Source of the DNA: Desulfomicrobium sp. ZS1
GTDB lineage: Bacteria > Desulfobacterota > Desulfovibrionia > Desulfovibrionales > Desulfomicrobiaceae
DNA: 64,000 bases
Direction: 5' to 3'
Assembly: GCF_024204645.1 (NCBI RefSeq)
Contig: NZ_CP100351.1
Span: 2,480,001 to 2,544,000 of the forward strand
Shown here: in pieces, positions 43,041 through 52,162 of the stretch
How positions within the stretch are numbered: the stretch's first letter is position 1
Layout: every line of letters starts with the position of its first letter
Notes under the pieces: model-generated
Told to the model about the DNA's origin: nothing
What the model saw: the letters and a program-made list of their open reading frames with translations, nothing else
Databases searched by the model: none
Program-made: the position numbers and the translations under genes

Positions 43041-43697
43041 TCATTTTAGCTCCTTGATCTTCCTTATATCCACAGATCTGCCAAGCATGACCAGGATATC
43101 GCTATCTTTGAGCACGTAATCCGCCGGGGGGACGAGGATGAAATTTTCCGGAATCACTTCTTTTATCGCAATGACGTGAACATTATACCGCGCCCGTAAG
43201 TTCAGATCGATCAAGGATTTCCCAACGAAATCTCTGGGGGCGCCCACTTGAATCATGTCGAACTCTTCAGCCAGCGGGATGAAATCCAGAACATTCGGTC
43301 TTGAAAGATTGCGCGAGACCCTGATCGCCATATCCCTTTCCGGATGAATGATTTCGGTCGCTCCCATTCGTTTAAGAATCTTGGCATGGTCATCATCAAG
43401 AGCCTTGGCCAATATTTTCTTCACTCCAGACTCCAGCAAATGAAGGCAGATGAGAATGCTGTTGCTTATCTTTGTTCCTGTTGAAACAATCACGGCATCC
43501 ATCTCTTCCAAACATAATGACTTCAAAACCTCCTTGTCAGTCGCATCGATCACCATCGCTTCGGTAGAATACGGATCTATGGCTTGAACTCTTACCCTGT
43601 CCGTATCCATGGCGAGAACTTCGTTGCCCTCTTCAAAGAGGGCTTTGGCTGCATGAAAACCAAAATTGCCCAGGCCTATTACCGCGAAACGCTTCAT
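43041..43697 (-). CDS. ktrA: KtrA/TrkA-type potassium channel regulatory subunit
   Basis: 218-aa cytosolic RCK protein that gates the K+ transporter. RCK_N: RFAVIGLGNFGFHAAKALFEEGNEVLAMDTD (nucleotide-binding GxGxxG) through VIDATDKEVLKSLCLEEMDAVIVSTG; RCK_C: EEFDMIQVGAPRDFVGKSLIDLNLRARYNVHVIAI and DSDILVMLG. One RCK unit of about 220 residues is the KtrA form rather than the double TrkA. The start at 43697 (MKRFAVIG) follows a ggggtgat box. It is the last gene of the operon, 17 bases after ktrB. Confidence 0.92.
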   Translation of the reverse strand: MKRFAVIGLGNFGFHAAKALFEEGNEVLAMDTDRVRVQAIDPYSTEAMVIDATDKEVLKSLCLEEMDAVIVSTGTKISNSILICLHLLESGVKKILAKALDDDHAKILKRMGATEIIHPERDMAIRVSRNLSRPNVLDFIPLAEEFDMIQVGAPRDFVGKSLIDLNLRARYNVHVIAIKEVIPENFILVPPADYVLKDSDILVMLGRSVDIRKIKELK

Positions 43698-43714
43698 ATA
43701 ATCACCCCGCAAAT

Positions 43715-45085
43715 CTATCCGATCATGAGATTTTCTTCAGAATATTCAAAACCTTTCGTCGCCACAGACCCTACAATTATGTACGAAAACGTCAGAACTC
43801 CAACGCGGCCAACCACCATCATCAGCATAATGATAATTTTTCCCCAGGTGGTAAGGTCCGCAGTGATACCCATGGATAGCCCCACCGTGCCGAAAGCGGA
43901 AACAGTTTCGAACAAATAGGACAAAAACGCTCCATTCGACCCGCCTGTTTCATGCCCCCCTACTGCATCGCCAATAAGGAGCAAAAAAAGCGCGATGCCA
44001 ATGACTACGAGAGAAACAAGCACAAGCGAGACACTGCGAGTAACAGTTTCATTTGGGATACTTTTTTTGAACATGTTGACTCGCCGTCTTTTTTTAACTC
44101 TCCCGATGGTAAAAGCAGCCAATAGTGCAAGGGTCGTGGTCTTGACTCCCCCTCCGCACGACCCGGGGGACGCACCAAAAAACATCAAAAAAATCATCAT
44201 GGTCAAAGTGGCATCCTTGAGAGAGCCGATGTCCACAGTGTTAAACCCCGCCGTCCTGCACGTGATCGACTGGAATACCGAAGATAGAATTCTGTGCACA
44301 AACGAGGTTTGCAAATTTTCACCACGCTGTTCGAGAAATGCGAACATGATTGCACCAAACAATATAAGCACCACCGTGGTCAGCAGCACTGTTTTGCTTT
44401 GTATCGACAGGCGGCCTCTGGCGCCTTTTCGTCCCGCGCTCCAAATTTGAATATCATAGAGCACTGGAAATCCGATCCCTCCTAACACAATGAGAAAACA
44501 TATCGTGGAGTTTAAAATTATACTATCACTATATCGAACCATACTGTCAGAGAATAAAGCGAAACCTGCATTGCAAAATGCTGAAATCGAGTGGAAAAAC
44601 CCCATATATAATGCTTCACTTATTGAATATTCATTCATCCAATGCAAAGTTAAAAAAATCGCGCCCACCGATTCAGCTGCAAGTGTAAACAAAATTATAC
44701 TCTTGACGAGAACAAAAATGTCTTCGCGCGGAGTGTGCGCAAAGAGATCTTGCATGGCCATTCGATGCCGAAAAGAAACACTGCGCCCAAGCCATTGAAA
44801 AAGGGCAACAGAGATTGTCATTAAACCAAGGCCGCCTATCTGAATGAGAGCAAGAATCACACACTGCCCGAACAATGTGTAAAAACTCCCTGTGTCCACA
44901 ACAACAAGTCCTGTCACGCAAACAGCTGATGTAGCGGTAAAGAGTGCATCGATGAAAGGTATGTGCCCGTCATGCGTGGAGACGGGAAGCATGAGCAGGA
45001 TTGTCCCGGCAGAAATGACCAACAAAAAACTGGCAAGCACGAGGGTTGCAGGATGCATTTTCAAAAAATTAGACTGAAACGTCAT
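43715..45085 (-). CDS. ktrB: KtrB/TrkH-type potassium transporter membrane subunit
   Basis: 456-aa polytopic protein of the TrkH/KtrB family, four M1-P-M2 units. Pore-loop segments with the conserved Gly are visible: ALFTATSAVCVTGLVVVDTG, FFHSISAFCNAGFALFSDS, VFQSITCRTAGFNTVDIG and LFETVSAFGTVGLSMGI. Together with KtrA it makes a Na+- or H+-linked K+ uptake system. It overlaps the upstream unknown gene by 4 bases (ATGA), so it is coupled to it. Confidence 0.93.
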   Translation of the reverse strand: MTFQSNFLKMHPATLVLASFLLVISAGTILLMLPVSTHDGHIPFIDALFTATSAVCVTGLVVVDTGSFYTLFGQCVILALIQIGGLGLMTISVALFQWLGRSVSFRHRMAMQDLFAHTPREDIFVLVKSIILFTLAAESVGAIFLTLHWMNEYSISEALYMGFFHSISAFCNAGFALFSDSMVRYSDSIILNSTICFLIVLGGIGFPVLYDIQIWSAGRKGARGRLSIQSKTVLLTTVVLILFGAIMFAFLEQRGENLQTSFVHRILSSVFQSITCRTAGFNTVDIGSLKDATLTMMIFLMFFGASPGSCGGGVKTTTLALLAAFTIGRVKKRRRVNMFKKSIPNETVTRSVSLVLVSLVVIGIALFLLLIGDAVGGHETGGSNGAFLSYLFETVSAFGTVGLSMGITADLTTWGKIIIMLMMVVGRVGVLTFSYIIVGSVATKGFEYSEENLMIG

Positions 45086-45681
45086 GCACTGAGCCTCGGA
45101 TTAAGATAGTATTCACATTCAAAATGCTCATTTGTTTCACATATATTATGCAACCGTGACCCTCCCAGCACCATTCTGTTTCTGTACGCGCCGCAAAGAG
45201 AAATTTCACGACGGGAATCAATTGCGCTGTAATTGAGATGCGGACAAATTTCTTTCAGAATATGTTCCGGTCGATTTTTGACCGTCAACCCGCCCAAGAT
45301 ATCGGCAATACAAAATGAATCTGCTGTGTTCTCAGGAAAAATGAATACGAAATCAGCGCCCTCCCCCTTGAGTGCCTCAAGCAGAAGGCGATGACGCGCG
45401 GGCACCACGGCCACGACAGTCAAATCACCGGTCTTGGCGTTATTTTTCAAGATGGAGACGAACTCCAGCAAAGTCGCTCGCCGCGTGTCGGAACCGCTGC
45501 CGAACACTATCGCGACGGCGCGCACATCACCCTCGCCCACTCGTTCCAGACAGCGGGCGGGAGTCAGCACACGTTCCTCGTTCTGACATTTCCGCCCCGC
45601 CCCGCCACTTGGATCCAAAAGCAGACATCGGCCCTTTTGTGCAGTGCGCGACCCTGCGTCGCTTCGTATTTGAGCTGTCAT
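45082..45681 (-). CDS. unknown protein with receiver-like core and Cys-rich tail, in the KinB-Ktr operon
   Basis: 199 aa. Residues about 55-145 show an alternating strand/helix pattern (VRAVAIVFGSG, LTVVAVVPARHRLLLEAL, GADFVFIFPEN) like a receiver or other flavodoxin-like fold, but without receiver Asp/Lys residues. The last 60 residues have ordered cysteines: EICPHLNYSAIDSRREISLC, then NRMVLGGSRLHNICETNEHFEC, a pattern that could hold a metal or Fe-S cluster. It starts five bases after the kinase stop and overlaps ktrB by four, so it is a fixed part of this operon. No family name is assigned. Confidence 0.7.
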   Translation of the reverse strand: MTAQIRSDAGSRTAQKGRCLLLDPSGGAGRKCQNEERVLTPARCLERVGEGDVRAVAIVFGSGSDTRRATLLEFVSILKNNAKTGDLTVVAVVPARHRLLLEALKGEGADFVFIFPENTADSFCIADILGGLTVKNRPEHILKEICPHLNYSAIDSRREISLCGAYRNRMVLGGSRLHNICETNEHFECEYYLNPRLSA

Positions 45682-45686
45682 GTCAT

Positions 45687-47516
45687 TTAATTCCCCGCGC
45701 CTACCACAGGCAGTGTGAACGTGAAGGTGCTCCCCCGACCGGGAACTGATTCGACCCAAATCGTTCCGCCGTGGGCGCGGACGATTTCCTTGCAAATCGC
45801 AAGGCCCAGACCCGAACCGCCTGCTTCCTGCCCTTTTACCTGCACGAATTTATGAAAAATCCTGGCCTGATATTCCTCCGGGATGCCCAAACCATCATCC
45901 TTGACCGCCAAATGGACATGCGCCCCGAACTGCTGCGCCATAAGCGCCACGCAACCGCCCCTGTTCACATAGCGCAAGGCATTGGAAACCAGATTGCTGA
46001 GTACCCAGGCGATCTTGTTGGCGTCCGCTCGGACAAGCGGCAAATCCCCGTGGATTCCCGATACAAACGCGACCTGCTTCAATTCCATCTGGCTTTTGAA
46101 AACTGACTGCATGTGTTCAAAAAAGGTTGCCACCGGGACGTCCTCGAATTCCATCTCGATCCTGCCTGCTTCGATTTTGGAAAGATCAAGCAGATCGCTG
46201 ACCAGGGACTTCATCCGATGCACTTCCTCGTGCGCTGCCAGCAACAGCTCGCGATCCTTCTCGGCAAGATTGTGGAAGGCATGTTCGAGCAGCAGGTCCA
46301 CACTCATCCCCAGACTCGTCAGCGGAGTGCGCAATTCGTGAGATGCCGCCATGACGAAGTCGCTCTTGAGCTGCTCGACCTGCTTCAATCGGGTAATATC
46401 CTTCAGGAGCAGCACAACACCTGACAGGTCGCGCTCAATCCCGCGTATGACCGTGATCGAGAACAGGTAGTGTGCCGCGCCCTCAGCGTGCTGAAAACTG
46501 ATAACGCGCTGTTCGTCTGGCATGGTCGGAGGCCAGCCCGTCTCGACGGTGTCTCGAATCAAGTCGCACAGTCTGGAGTCGGGAATTATGTCGCCGCAAC
46601 GCAAACCGGGATCTTCAACCGGCGGCAGATCGAAAATCCTCCATGCCGCTGGATTGATGCCTGCGACCTTGAGTTCGAGATCGAAGATCACCAGGCCGTC
46701 CTCGATGCTTTCAAGCACCGCTTCGCTCTTGTTCTTTTCGGCAATGACCTTTTCGATGTTCATGGCGTTGTATCGACCGACCTGAGTGGCCATCTGGTTG
46801 AACTCGCTCGCAAGACGGCTCAGCTCGTCGGACCCTCCCACTGGGACCTGAACATCATAGTCGCCTGCGGAAATATGGCGCGAAGCCTCCATGAAGCGAC
46901 GGATCGGGTGAACTATCCGTTCCGCCAGGATCATGCTGAAAATCAAGGCGACCACCAATGCCAAGGATGCAACCAGCACAGTGGACCAGATGGCGTTATG
47001 GGCAACTTTCTTCGCATCCACACTGGCCGCATACATCGTCTCTTCATTGATATTGCGCAGGCTGATGCAGGCCTCGCGTACCTGCATGAACATCGGGAAT
47101 ATCATCCGTCTGTAGGTCAGCCCGCCGGAATCTGCCTGCAGCGCGGCCAGACTTGCGGCGACCTGCTGATAGGATGCATAGTCGACCGCTATGGCAGACA
47201 GCAGGTCAGCTTCCCCGCTGATGGTGATGTTGTCTTTGGCGCGGCCCAGCCATTCGAGAAAAATCGCTTCGTTTTTTTGGAAAAGAGCCGTGCCCTCTTC
47301 CACTTCTCCCATGAGAACTAGAAGAGTGCCGCTATCCTGACGCTCGATCGCATCGACCATGTTTTCCGCTGCGAGAATGCTTCTGTAGTTCTCGCTGAGA
47401 ATGGCATCTGTCGCCTTGCCCAGGGCAACCAGATTGATCACGGCCAAAGCCACGACAAAGCCCATGAAAGCAAACGACAGCCCATAGCCGATCAGGATTT
47501 TCTTTTTCAAAGTCAT
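45687..47516 (-). CDS. KinB-like membrane sensor histidine kinase (HAMP-PAS-HisKA-HATPase)
   Basis: 609 aa. Two membrane helices (about residues 8-30 and 160-185) enclose a helical sensor domain with SENYRSILAAENMVDAIERQD, the KinB-type four-helix sensor. HAMP (IVHPIRRFMEASRHISAGDYDVQVPVGGSDEL), PAS (LESIEDGLVIFDLELKVAGINPAAWRIF), HisKA with phospho-His in ASHELRTPLTSLGM, and HATPase with IAWVLSNLVSNALRY, DDGLGIPEE and GSGLGLAICKEIVRAHGG follow. Start at 47516 has a ggagagg box. A sigma-54 promoter lies directly upstream; its partner regulator is encoded at 47692-49029. Confidence 0.93.
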   Translation of the reverse strand: MTLKKKILIGYGLSFAFMGFVVALAVINLVALGKATDAILSENYRSILAAENMVDAIERQDSGTLLVLMGEVEEGTALFQKNEAIFLEWLGRAKDNITISGEADLLSAIAVDYASYQQVAASLAALQADSGGLTYRRMIFPMFMQVREACISLRNINEETMYAASVDAKKVAHNAIWSTVLVASLALVVALIFSMILAERIVHPIRRFMEASRHISAGDYDVQVPVGGSDELSRLASEFNQMATQVGRYNAMNIEKVIAEKNKSEAVLESIEDGLVIFDLELKVAGINPAAWRIFDLPPVEDPGLRCGDIIPDSRLCDLIRDTVETGWPPTMPDEQRVISFQHAEGAAHYLFSITVIRGIERDLSGVVLLLKDITRLKQVEQLKSDFVMAASHELRTPLTSLGMSVDLLLEHAFHNLAEKDRELLLAAHEEVHRMKSLVSDLLDLSKIEAGRIEMEFEDVPVATFFEHMQSVFKSQMELKQVAFVSGIHGDLPLVRADANKIAWVLSNLVSNALRYVNRGGCVALMAQQFGAHVHLAVKDDGLGIPEEYQARIFHKFVQVKGQEAGGSGLGLAICKEIVRAHGGTIWVESVPGRGSTFTFTLPVVGAGN

Positions 47517-47557
47517 AATCGCGAACCTCTCCACGCGGTGTGAACACACAAGCATGA

Positions 47558-47576
47558 AAGCAAGTGCTGGACCATT
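47558..47576 (-). promoter_or_regulatory. sigma-54 (-24/-12) promoter of the kinase-Ktr operon
   Basis: On the minus strand TGGTCCAGCACTTGCT: TGG, five-base middle AGCAC and TTGCT with exact GG-N10-GC spacing, about 44 bases before the kinase start. It lies between the gene of a sigma-54 activator and its kinase, so the pair may be self-activating. Confidence 0.65.
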
Positions 47577-47691
47577 TATATATACTTATATTTCAGGAAT
47601 TTACCAAGAGGCGACACATGCACGGCTTGAAAACTGAAAGGAGAGCGGAAATGCCGCCTTGCAAAATGCAAGAGGCGCGATGAAACTCGAA

Positions 47692-49029
47692 TCAGATTCC
47701 GTAGGTCTTTCTTCGGCGCCACAGCGTCGCCTGATCGATACCCAGGATATCGGCAGCGACCTGTAGCGATGATGACGTGGCCAGGACTCTGCGAATATGC
47801 AGCTCCTCGATCGTGGCGAGTGATACCGCGTCACCGATTTTCAGCGTGCTGGTCGCGGGGATGATGCTTTCGGGCAGATCATTTTTATCGAGCTTGTCGC
47901 CGCTGCCCAGTATTACGGCGCGTTCGACGGCATTGCGCAATTCGCGAACGTTTCCGGGCCAGACATATTGCGTGAGTGCGTGCGTGGCCTCGTCCGTGAG
48001 TCCGAGGATCGTTTTGCGGTTGACGCGACTGAAGTAGGAAAGAAAATCCAGCGAAAGAGCGAGGATGTCCTCTGGACGCTCTCGCAACGGAGGAACGGTC
48101 AGGCTGATCACGTTCAGCCGATAGAAAAGGTCTTCCCGAAAGCGTCCATCCGCGACCCGGTCTTTCAACTCGGCGTTGGTTGCCGCGATGATGCGCACAT
48201 CCGCCTTTCTGGAAACCGCTTCTCCCAGCCGCTCATATTCCTTGTCCTGAATGAAGCGCAGCAGCTTGGCCTGAACGGCTGGAGGCATGTCTCCGATTTC
48301 GTCCAGGAAGAGAGTCCCGCCTTCGCAGGCGGCAATCCGGCCGGGGTTATCCCGGACGGCTCCGGTAAAAGCTCCCTTTGCATGACCGAAGAGTTCACTT
48401 TCAAGCAACTCCGACGGAATGGCCGGACACGGCACGACCGCCATCGGTTTCAAGGCCCTGGCGCTCCAGTTGTGAATGGCCCTGGCAAAGACGGTTTTGC
48501 CGGTCCCGCTTTCGCCCTGAAGCAAAACGGTCGCCTCCGAAGGCGCCGCCTTCCTGGCCAGTTCCATGACCCGCTGCATGCCGACATTGTTGCTCTGGAG
48601 CCTATCTTCCGGCCCAAGACGCTGCATGTTCTCCTTGAGGGCAACGATCTGCGTTTCCAATTCGCGAACCTTGGCAATCCGGCCCGTGAGAAACTTGACC
48701 TGGCTCGGCGTGAACGGCTTGGCCAGATAATCAGCGGCCCCTCGTCGCATGGCATCGACAACGCTTTCGATTGAGGCATGCGCCGTGATGACGACAACCT
48801 TGATCCACGGGGAATCCGCGAGCAAGGCAGGGATGAGATCCATTCCGTCTTCGTCGCCCAGTTTGAGATCGACGAAGGCCATGTCAAAGACACGCGAACG
48901 ACTCTCCTCCATGGCATCGGCGGGATTGCTCACGGCGATGACCGTATGGCCCTCCGCCGCCAGACAATAGGAAAGGGTTTTGCGAATATTGGTTTCGTCA
49001 TCGACGATTAAAATTTTCAGCTCGTTCAT
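47692..49029 (-). CDS. AlgB-like sigma-54-dependent response regulator
   Basis: 445-aa NtrC-family regulator. Receiver: ILIVDDETNIRKTLSYCLAAEG, phospho-Asp in MAFVDLKLGDEDG, Lys in AADYLAKPF. AAA+ domain: Walker A LLQGESGTGKTVFARAIH, the RpoN contact motif AKGAFTGA, LFLDEIGDMPPAVQAKLL, and RIIAATNAELK. C-terminal Fis-type helix-turn-helix ends LQVAADILGIDQATLWRRRKTYGI. Start at 49029 (MNELKILIVDDE). It precedes the KinB-like kinase, as AlgB precedes KinB in pseudomonads, but here the output includes a K+ transporter. Confidence 0.94.
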   Translation of the reverse strand: MNELKILIVDDETNIRKTLSYCLAAEGHTVIAVSNPADAMEESRSRVFDMAFVDLKLGDEDGMDLIPALLADSPWIKVVVITAHASIESVVDAMRRGAADYLAKPFTPSQVKFLTGRIAKVRELETQIVALKENMQRLGPEDRLQSNNVGMQRVMELARKAAPSEATVLLQGESGTGKTVFARAIHNWSARALKPMAVVPCPAIPSELLESELFGHAKGAFTGAVRDNPGRIAACEGGTLFLDEIGDMPPAVQAKLLRFIQDKEYERLGEAVSRKADVRIIAATNAELKDRVADGRFREDLFYRLNVISLTVPPLRERPEDILALSLDFLSYFSRVNRKTILGLTDEATHALTQYVWPGNVRELRNAVERAVILGSGDKLDKNDLPESIIPATSTLKIGDAVSLATIEELHIRRVLATSSSLQVAADILGIDQATLWRRRKTYGI

Positions 49030-49356
49030 GGTGGTTCCATCATTTTTTTTAAAGCGAAGCTCAAGCACGGCCGCACACATTGCAAAACCCATGGCAACCC
49101 AGGAACACTCTGCTCCGAGCATGCAGTGGACTAGGCATCATCATCCGGGGACTGTCAAGAGAGCCCGCGCCAACCGGAATAATGACCGAAATTATCGGGC
49201 CCGGAACAGGCCGTGGCCAGCAGGCCGTGGCATCGGATGCGTGCCTTCGGAAATTACGCGCCCTGTTTCGGGGGCAAAAAAAAACATGGCCGGAAAAAAA
49301 ATCTTTCCGGCTATGTGGTCTGCTGTCGACAGATTCTTGCGCTGCATGTGCACGGC
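49030..49356. other. intergenic region with a terminator
   Basis: 327 bases between the regulator and the DUF362 gene. It holds the terminator at 49271-49315; no gene is seen. Confidence 0.55.
49271..49315 (-). terminator. rho-independent terminator of the DUF362 gene
   Basis: Minus-strand stem CATAGCCGGAAA/TTTCCGGCCATG (one mismatch) with a short loop, followed by about ten Ts; it lies 42 bases after the DUF362 stop. Confidence 0.85.
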
Positions 49357-50490
49357 TTATTTGACGAAGATCAGCTCATAGTCCTTGGTGCCCAAGCCGA
49401 TTTTCTCGGCATGATCGAGGCAGGAACGCCATTCCGACTGGGGCGTGGAGTTCTTGAAGTGATCGTGATGATCATGAAAATCGGGCTTCGACAGGTTTTC
49501 GAAGAGCTGGCTGCCCGGAAGGGGACTCGCCTTCATGCAGGCGTCCACGCAGGCCTGGTCCAGGGCCAGCGGGTCGAAGGAGGCGAACATGCCCAGATCG
49601 GGCAGGATGGGCGCGTCGTTTTCCCCGTGGCAGTCACAGTTGGGGGAGACATCGACGATGAGCGAGATGTGAAAGTGTGGTCGACCGTCCACCACCGCCT
49701 TGGTGTATTCCGCCATGCGCTTGTTCAGGAGCTCATTGGCCGCGAAGTTTTTGAACGCGATGGCATCGAAATTACAGGCCCCGAGGCAGCGGCCGCAACC
49801 GACGCAATTGTCCACGTTGACGCGCATCTTCCCCGCTTCCTCATCAAAGAAAAGCCCCTCGTTGGCGCATTCCTTCAGGCAGGCCATGCAGCCCCGGCAT
49901 TTGGCCTCGTCGATGGAAGCCTTGCCGCCGCTGTGCTGCTCCGTCTTGCCGGCCCGGGAACCGCAGCCCATGCCGATATTCTTGATGGCCCCGCCGAAAC
50001 CGGTCATCTCGTGCCCCTTGAAGTGGGTCAGGCTGATGAACACGTCCGCATCCATGACCGCCCGTCCGATCTTGGCTTCCTTCACGTATTCCCCGCCCAC
50101 GACGGGCACCGCGATATCGTCGGTCCCCTTCAGCCCGTCCCCGATCAGGATCGGACATCCGACCGACAGCGGAGAAAACCCGTTTTCCCAGGCGCACTCC
50201 AGATGCTCCAGGGCGTTCTTGCGCTTGCCCGGATACATGGTGTTGCAGTCGGTCAGGAAGGGCTTGCCGCCCAGCTCCTTGACCAGGTCGGCCACGGCCT
50301 TCGCGTAATTGGGGCGAAGATAGCTGACGTTGCCCAGTTCGCCGAAATGCAGCTTGATGGCGACGAACTTCCCATCCATGTCGATTTCCCCGATCCCGGC
50401 CTTCCTGATCAACTTCTTGAGCTTGGTCGGCAGCCCGTCACCGAAAGCCACCGTGCGGAAATCCGTAAAATAAACCTTTGCTTTCTCCAT
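49357..50490 (-). CDS. DUF362 domain protein with two [4Fe-4S] clusters
   Basis: 377 aa. An N-terminal DUF362 domain (VYFTDFRTVAFGDGLPTKLKKLI, LHFGELGNVSYLRPNYAKAV, DCNTMYPGKRKNALEHL, THFKGHEMTGFGGAIKNIGMGCGSRAGK) is interrupted by a ferredoxin insert with CRGCMACLKECANEG and CVGCGRCLGACNFDAI, then DUF362 resumes (DVSPNCDCHGENDAPILPDLGMFASFDPLALDQACVD). Such proteins are common in anaerobes and of uncertain redox role. The ATG at 50490 follows ggtgagag. Monocistronic, with a terminator downstream. Confidence 0.9.
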   Translation of the reverse strand: MEKAKVYFTDFRTVAFGDGLPTKLKKLIRKAGIGEIDMDGKFVAIKLHFGELGNVSYLRPNYAKAVADLVKELGGKPFLTDCNTMYPGKRKNALEHLECAWENGFSPLSVGCPILIGDGLKGTDDIAVPVVGGEYVKEAKIGRAVMDADVFISLTHFKGHEMTGFGGAIKNIGMGCGSRAGKTEQHSGGKASIDEAKCRGCMACLKECANEGLFFDEEAGKMRVNVDNCVGCGRCLGACNFDAIAFKNFAANELLNKRMAEYTKAVVDGRPHFHISLIVDVSPNCDCHGENDAPILPDLGMFASFDPLALDQACVDACMKASPLPGSQLFENLSKPDFHDHHDHFKNSTPQSEWRSCLDHAEKIGLGTKDYELIFVK

Positions 50491-50610
50491 TTTCTCTCAC
50501 CTTTGCTTCCCAATGTATTGATTGCGCAAGACTCTACGCGCATCTGATGGATATATCGCGTCCTTGTCCCGCCCTCACTCGATCTTATGCTTGTTGTCTT
50601 CACTCAATAA

Positions 50611-52155
50611 CTCGACTTTCGGGGTTGTTAGTAAAGTCGCTGAAACAGAAATCTATCGAGAATAATTGGATATTTTGATTGAGGGGATCCTCCTTCTGTA
50701 GTAGTTCTTTTGTTACCACACAACAGAACACAAAAAAAGGAATCCCCGCATGCAAACTACAAATAATGCCATCGATTTGCAACTCATTAAAAACGAATGT
50801 GAGAGCAGAATCGATTCGTTTTTCAGTCAGTTCGGAATTGCGACCATTGCGCGAAATTCAAGTATCAAGAAAGCAAGAGGATATTCTGCTTTGACTATTC
50901 TTCTGAACATTTTTGTTCTTCCGTTCATCGGAAAGAATATCTATCGAAGCATCGTCATCAATCCTAAAAGTGATGTCGGAAAAGATGCCATCTATGAGTT
51001 TATGCGCTCAAGCAATTTCGGTTGGAGAAGATTCTTGCTCAAACTGGCCTTTGGCGTTCATGAATTCATAGACGGGTTGACCAGCAAAGATCGCGAATCC
51101 GTGCTTATTCTTGATGATTCCACCATTGAGCGTCCCAGATCGAAGAAGGTTGAACTGTTGGCGAAGGTTCACGACCATACGACCGGGCGATTCCTCAAAG
51201 GCTTCAAGTTGCTCACGCTGGCCTGGTCCGATGGATCAACCCTTTTACCTCTGGACTTTGCGCTGCGCTCTTCTGCGAACAAAAAGCAACGATACCAAGA
51301 AGTTTCCAAAGACCTTGATAAAAGATCATGCGGTGCGCGGCGGCGTCAGGAGGCTGTGACCAAATCGACAGAACTGGTTGAACCCATGATTGTGCGTGCG
51401 CTGAAGGCCGGCATCAAGGCCAAGTACCTCCTCATGGACAGTTGGTTCGCCATGCCCACCCTGATCTCCGACGTGTGCAAGCACATCCCCGTCATCTGCA
51501 TGGTCAAACGCACGCCAAAGATCCACTACATCTTCGAAAGACAGAAGATGGACGTGACGCAGATTTACAGCCAGATCCGCAAACGTCGAGGCAGAGCCAA
51601 GATCCTTGCCAATGCCCAAGTCGAGTTCAAGGATGGCCTCAAAGCCAAGCTCGTCTTCGTACGCAACAAGCACAAGAGAGACTGGCTGGCCTTGCTTACC
51701 ACGAACGTCACCCTTGCCGATGAAGACGTAGTCCGCATTTACGGCAAGCGCTGGGACATCGAGGTATTCTTCCGCACGGCCAAGCAGCATCTGGAACTGG
51801 AGAAAGGCTGCCAAAGCCGGGACTTCGATGCCCTCATCGCCCACACGACCATCGTGATGACCAGATACATCTTTCTCAGCATCGAAAAACGCAGGACGGA
51901 AGATCCAAGAACCCTCGGCCTGCTGTTTCATCGTTGCTGTGAGGAGGCCGAGGACTGCAATCTCGTCAAGGCACTGTGCCAAATCCTAGGCATCACCTTG
52001 GAAAACCTAAAGAAACTTGGCGAAGCTCAGAGCCAGGCAGAGCGCATACTGCTTAAGGCTTTTCAAGAAGGAATGCGTAGTTTGGGGCACAATTTCGATT
52101 ATATTTTCAATGAACAAAGGTTGTTAGCTGCTAATGGCTAACCCCGAAAGTCGAG
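50611..52155 (+). mobile_element. complete IS4-family insertion sequence, 1545 bp
   Basis: Terminal inverted repeats CTCGACTTTCGGGGTT (50611-50626) and AACCCCGAAAGTCGAG (52140-52155) match over 16 bases. The element is bounded by a 7-bp direct target duplication, tcaataa, at 50604-50610 and 52156-52162. It encodes one intact transposase. The exact duplication and intact ORF indicate a recent insertion; it lies between genes and does not interrupt a recognisable one. Confidence 0.95.
50750..52141 (+). CDS. IS4-family DDE transposase
   Basis: 463-aa transposase. The DDE residues are visible: VLILDDSTIERPRSKK for the first Asp, YLLMDSWFAMPTLI for the second, and YGKRWDIEVFFRTAKQHLELEK for the Glu in the IS4 signature Y-x2-R-x3-E-x6-K. 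It is full length, fills the element between the inverted repeats, and its stop codon lies just inside the right repeat. The GC content is lower in the first third and higher later, unlike the genome average. Confidence 0.95.
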   Translation: MQTTNNAIDLQLIKNECESRIDSFFSQFGIATIARNSSIKKARGYSALTILLNIFVLPFIGKNIYRSIVINPKSDVGKDAIYEFMRSSNFGWRRFLLKLAFGVHEFIDGLTSKDRESVLILDDSTIERPRSKKVELLAKVHDHTTGRFLKGFKLLTLAWSDGSTLLPLDFALRSSANKKQRYQEVSKDLDKRSCGARRRQEAVTKSTELVEPMIVRALKAGIKAKYLLMDSWFAMPTLISDVCKHIPVICMVKRTPKIHYIFERQKMDVTQIYSQIRKRRGRAKILANAQVEFKDGLKAKLVFVRNKHKRDWLALLTTNVTLADEDVVRIYGKRWDIEVFFRTAKQHLELEKGCQSRDFDALIAHTTIVMTRYIFLSIEKRRTEDPRTLGLLFHRCCEEAEDCNLVKALCQILGITLENLKKLGEAQSQAERILLKAFQEGMRSLGHNFDYIFNEQRLLAANG

Positions 52156-52162
52156 TCAATAA

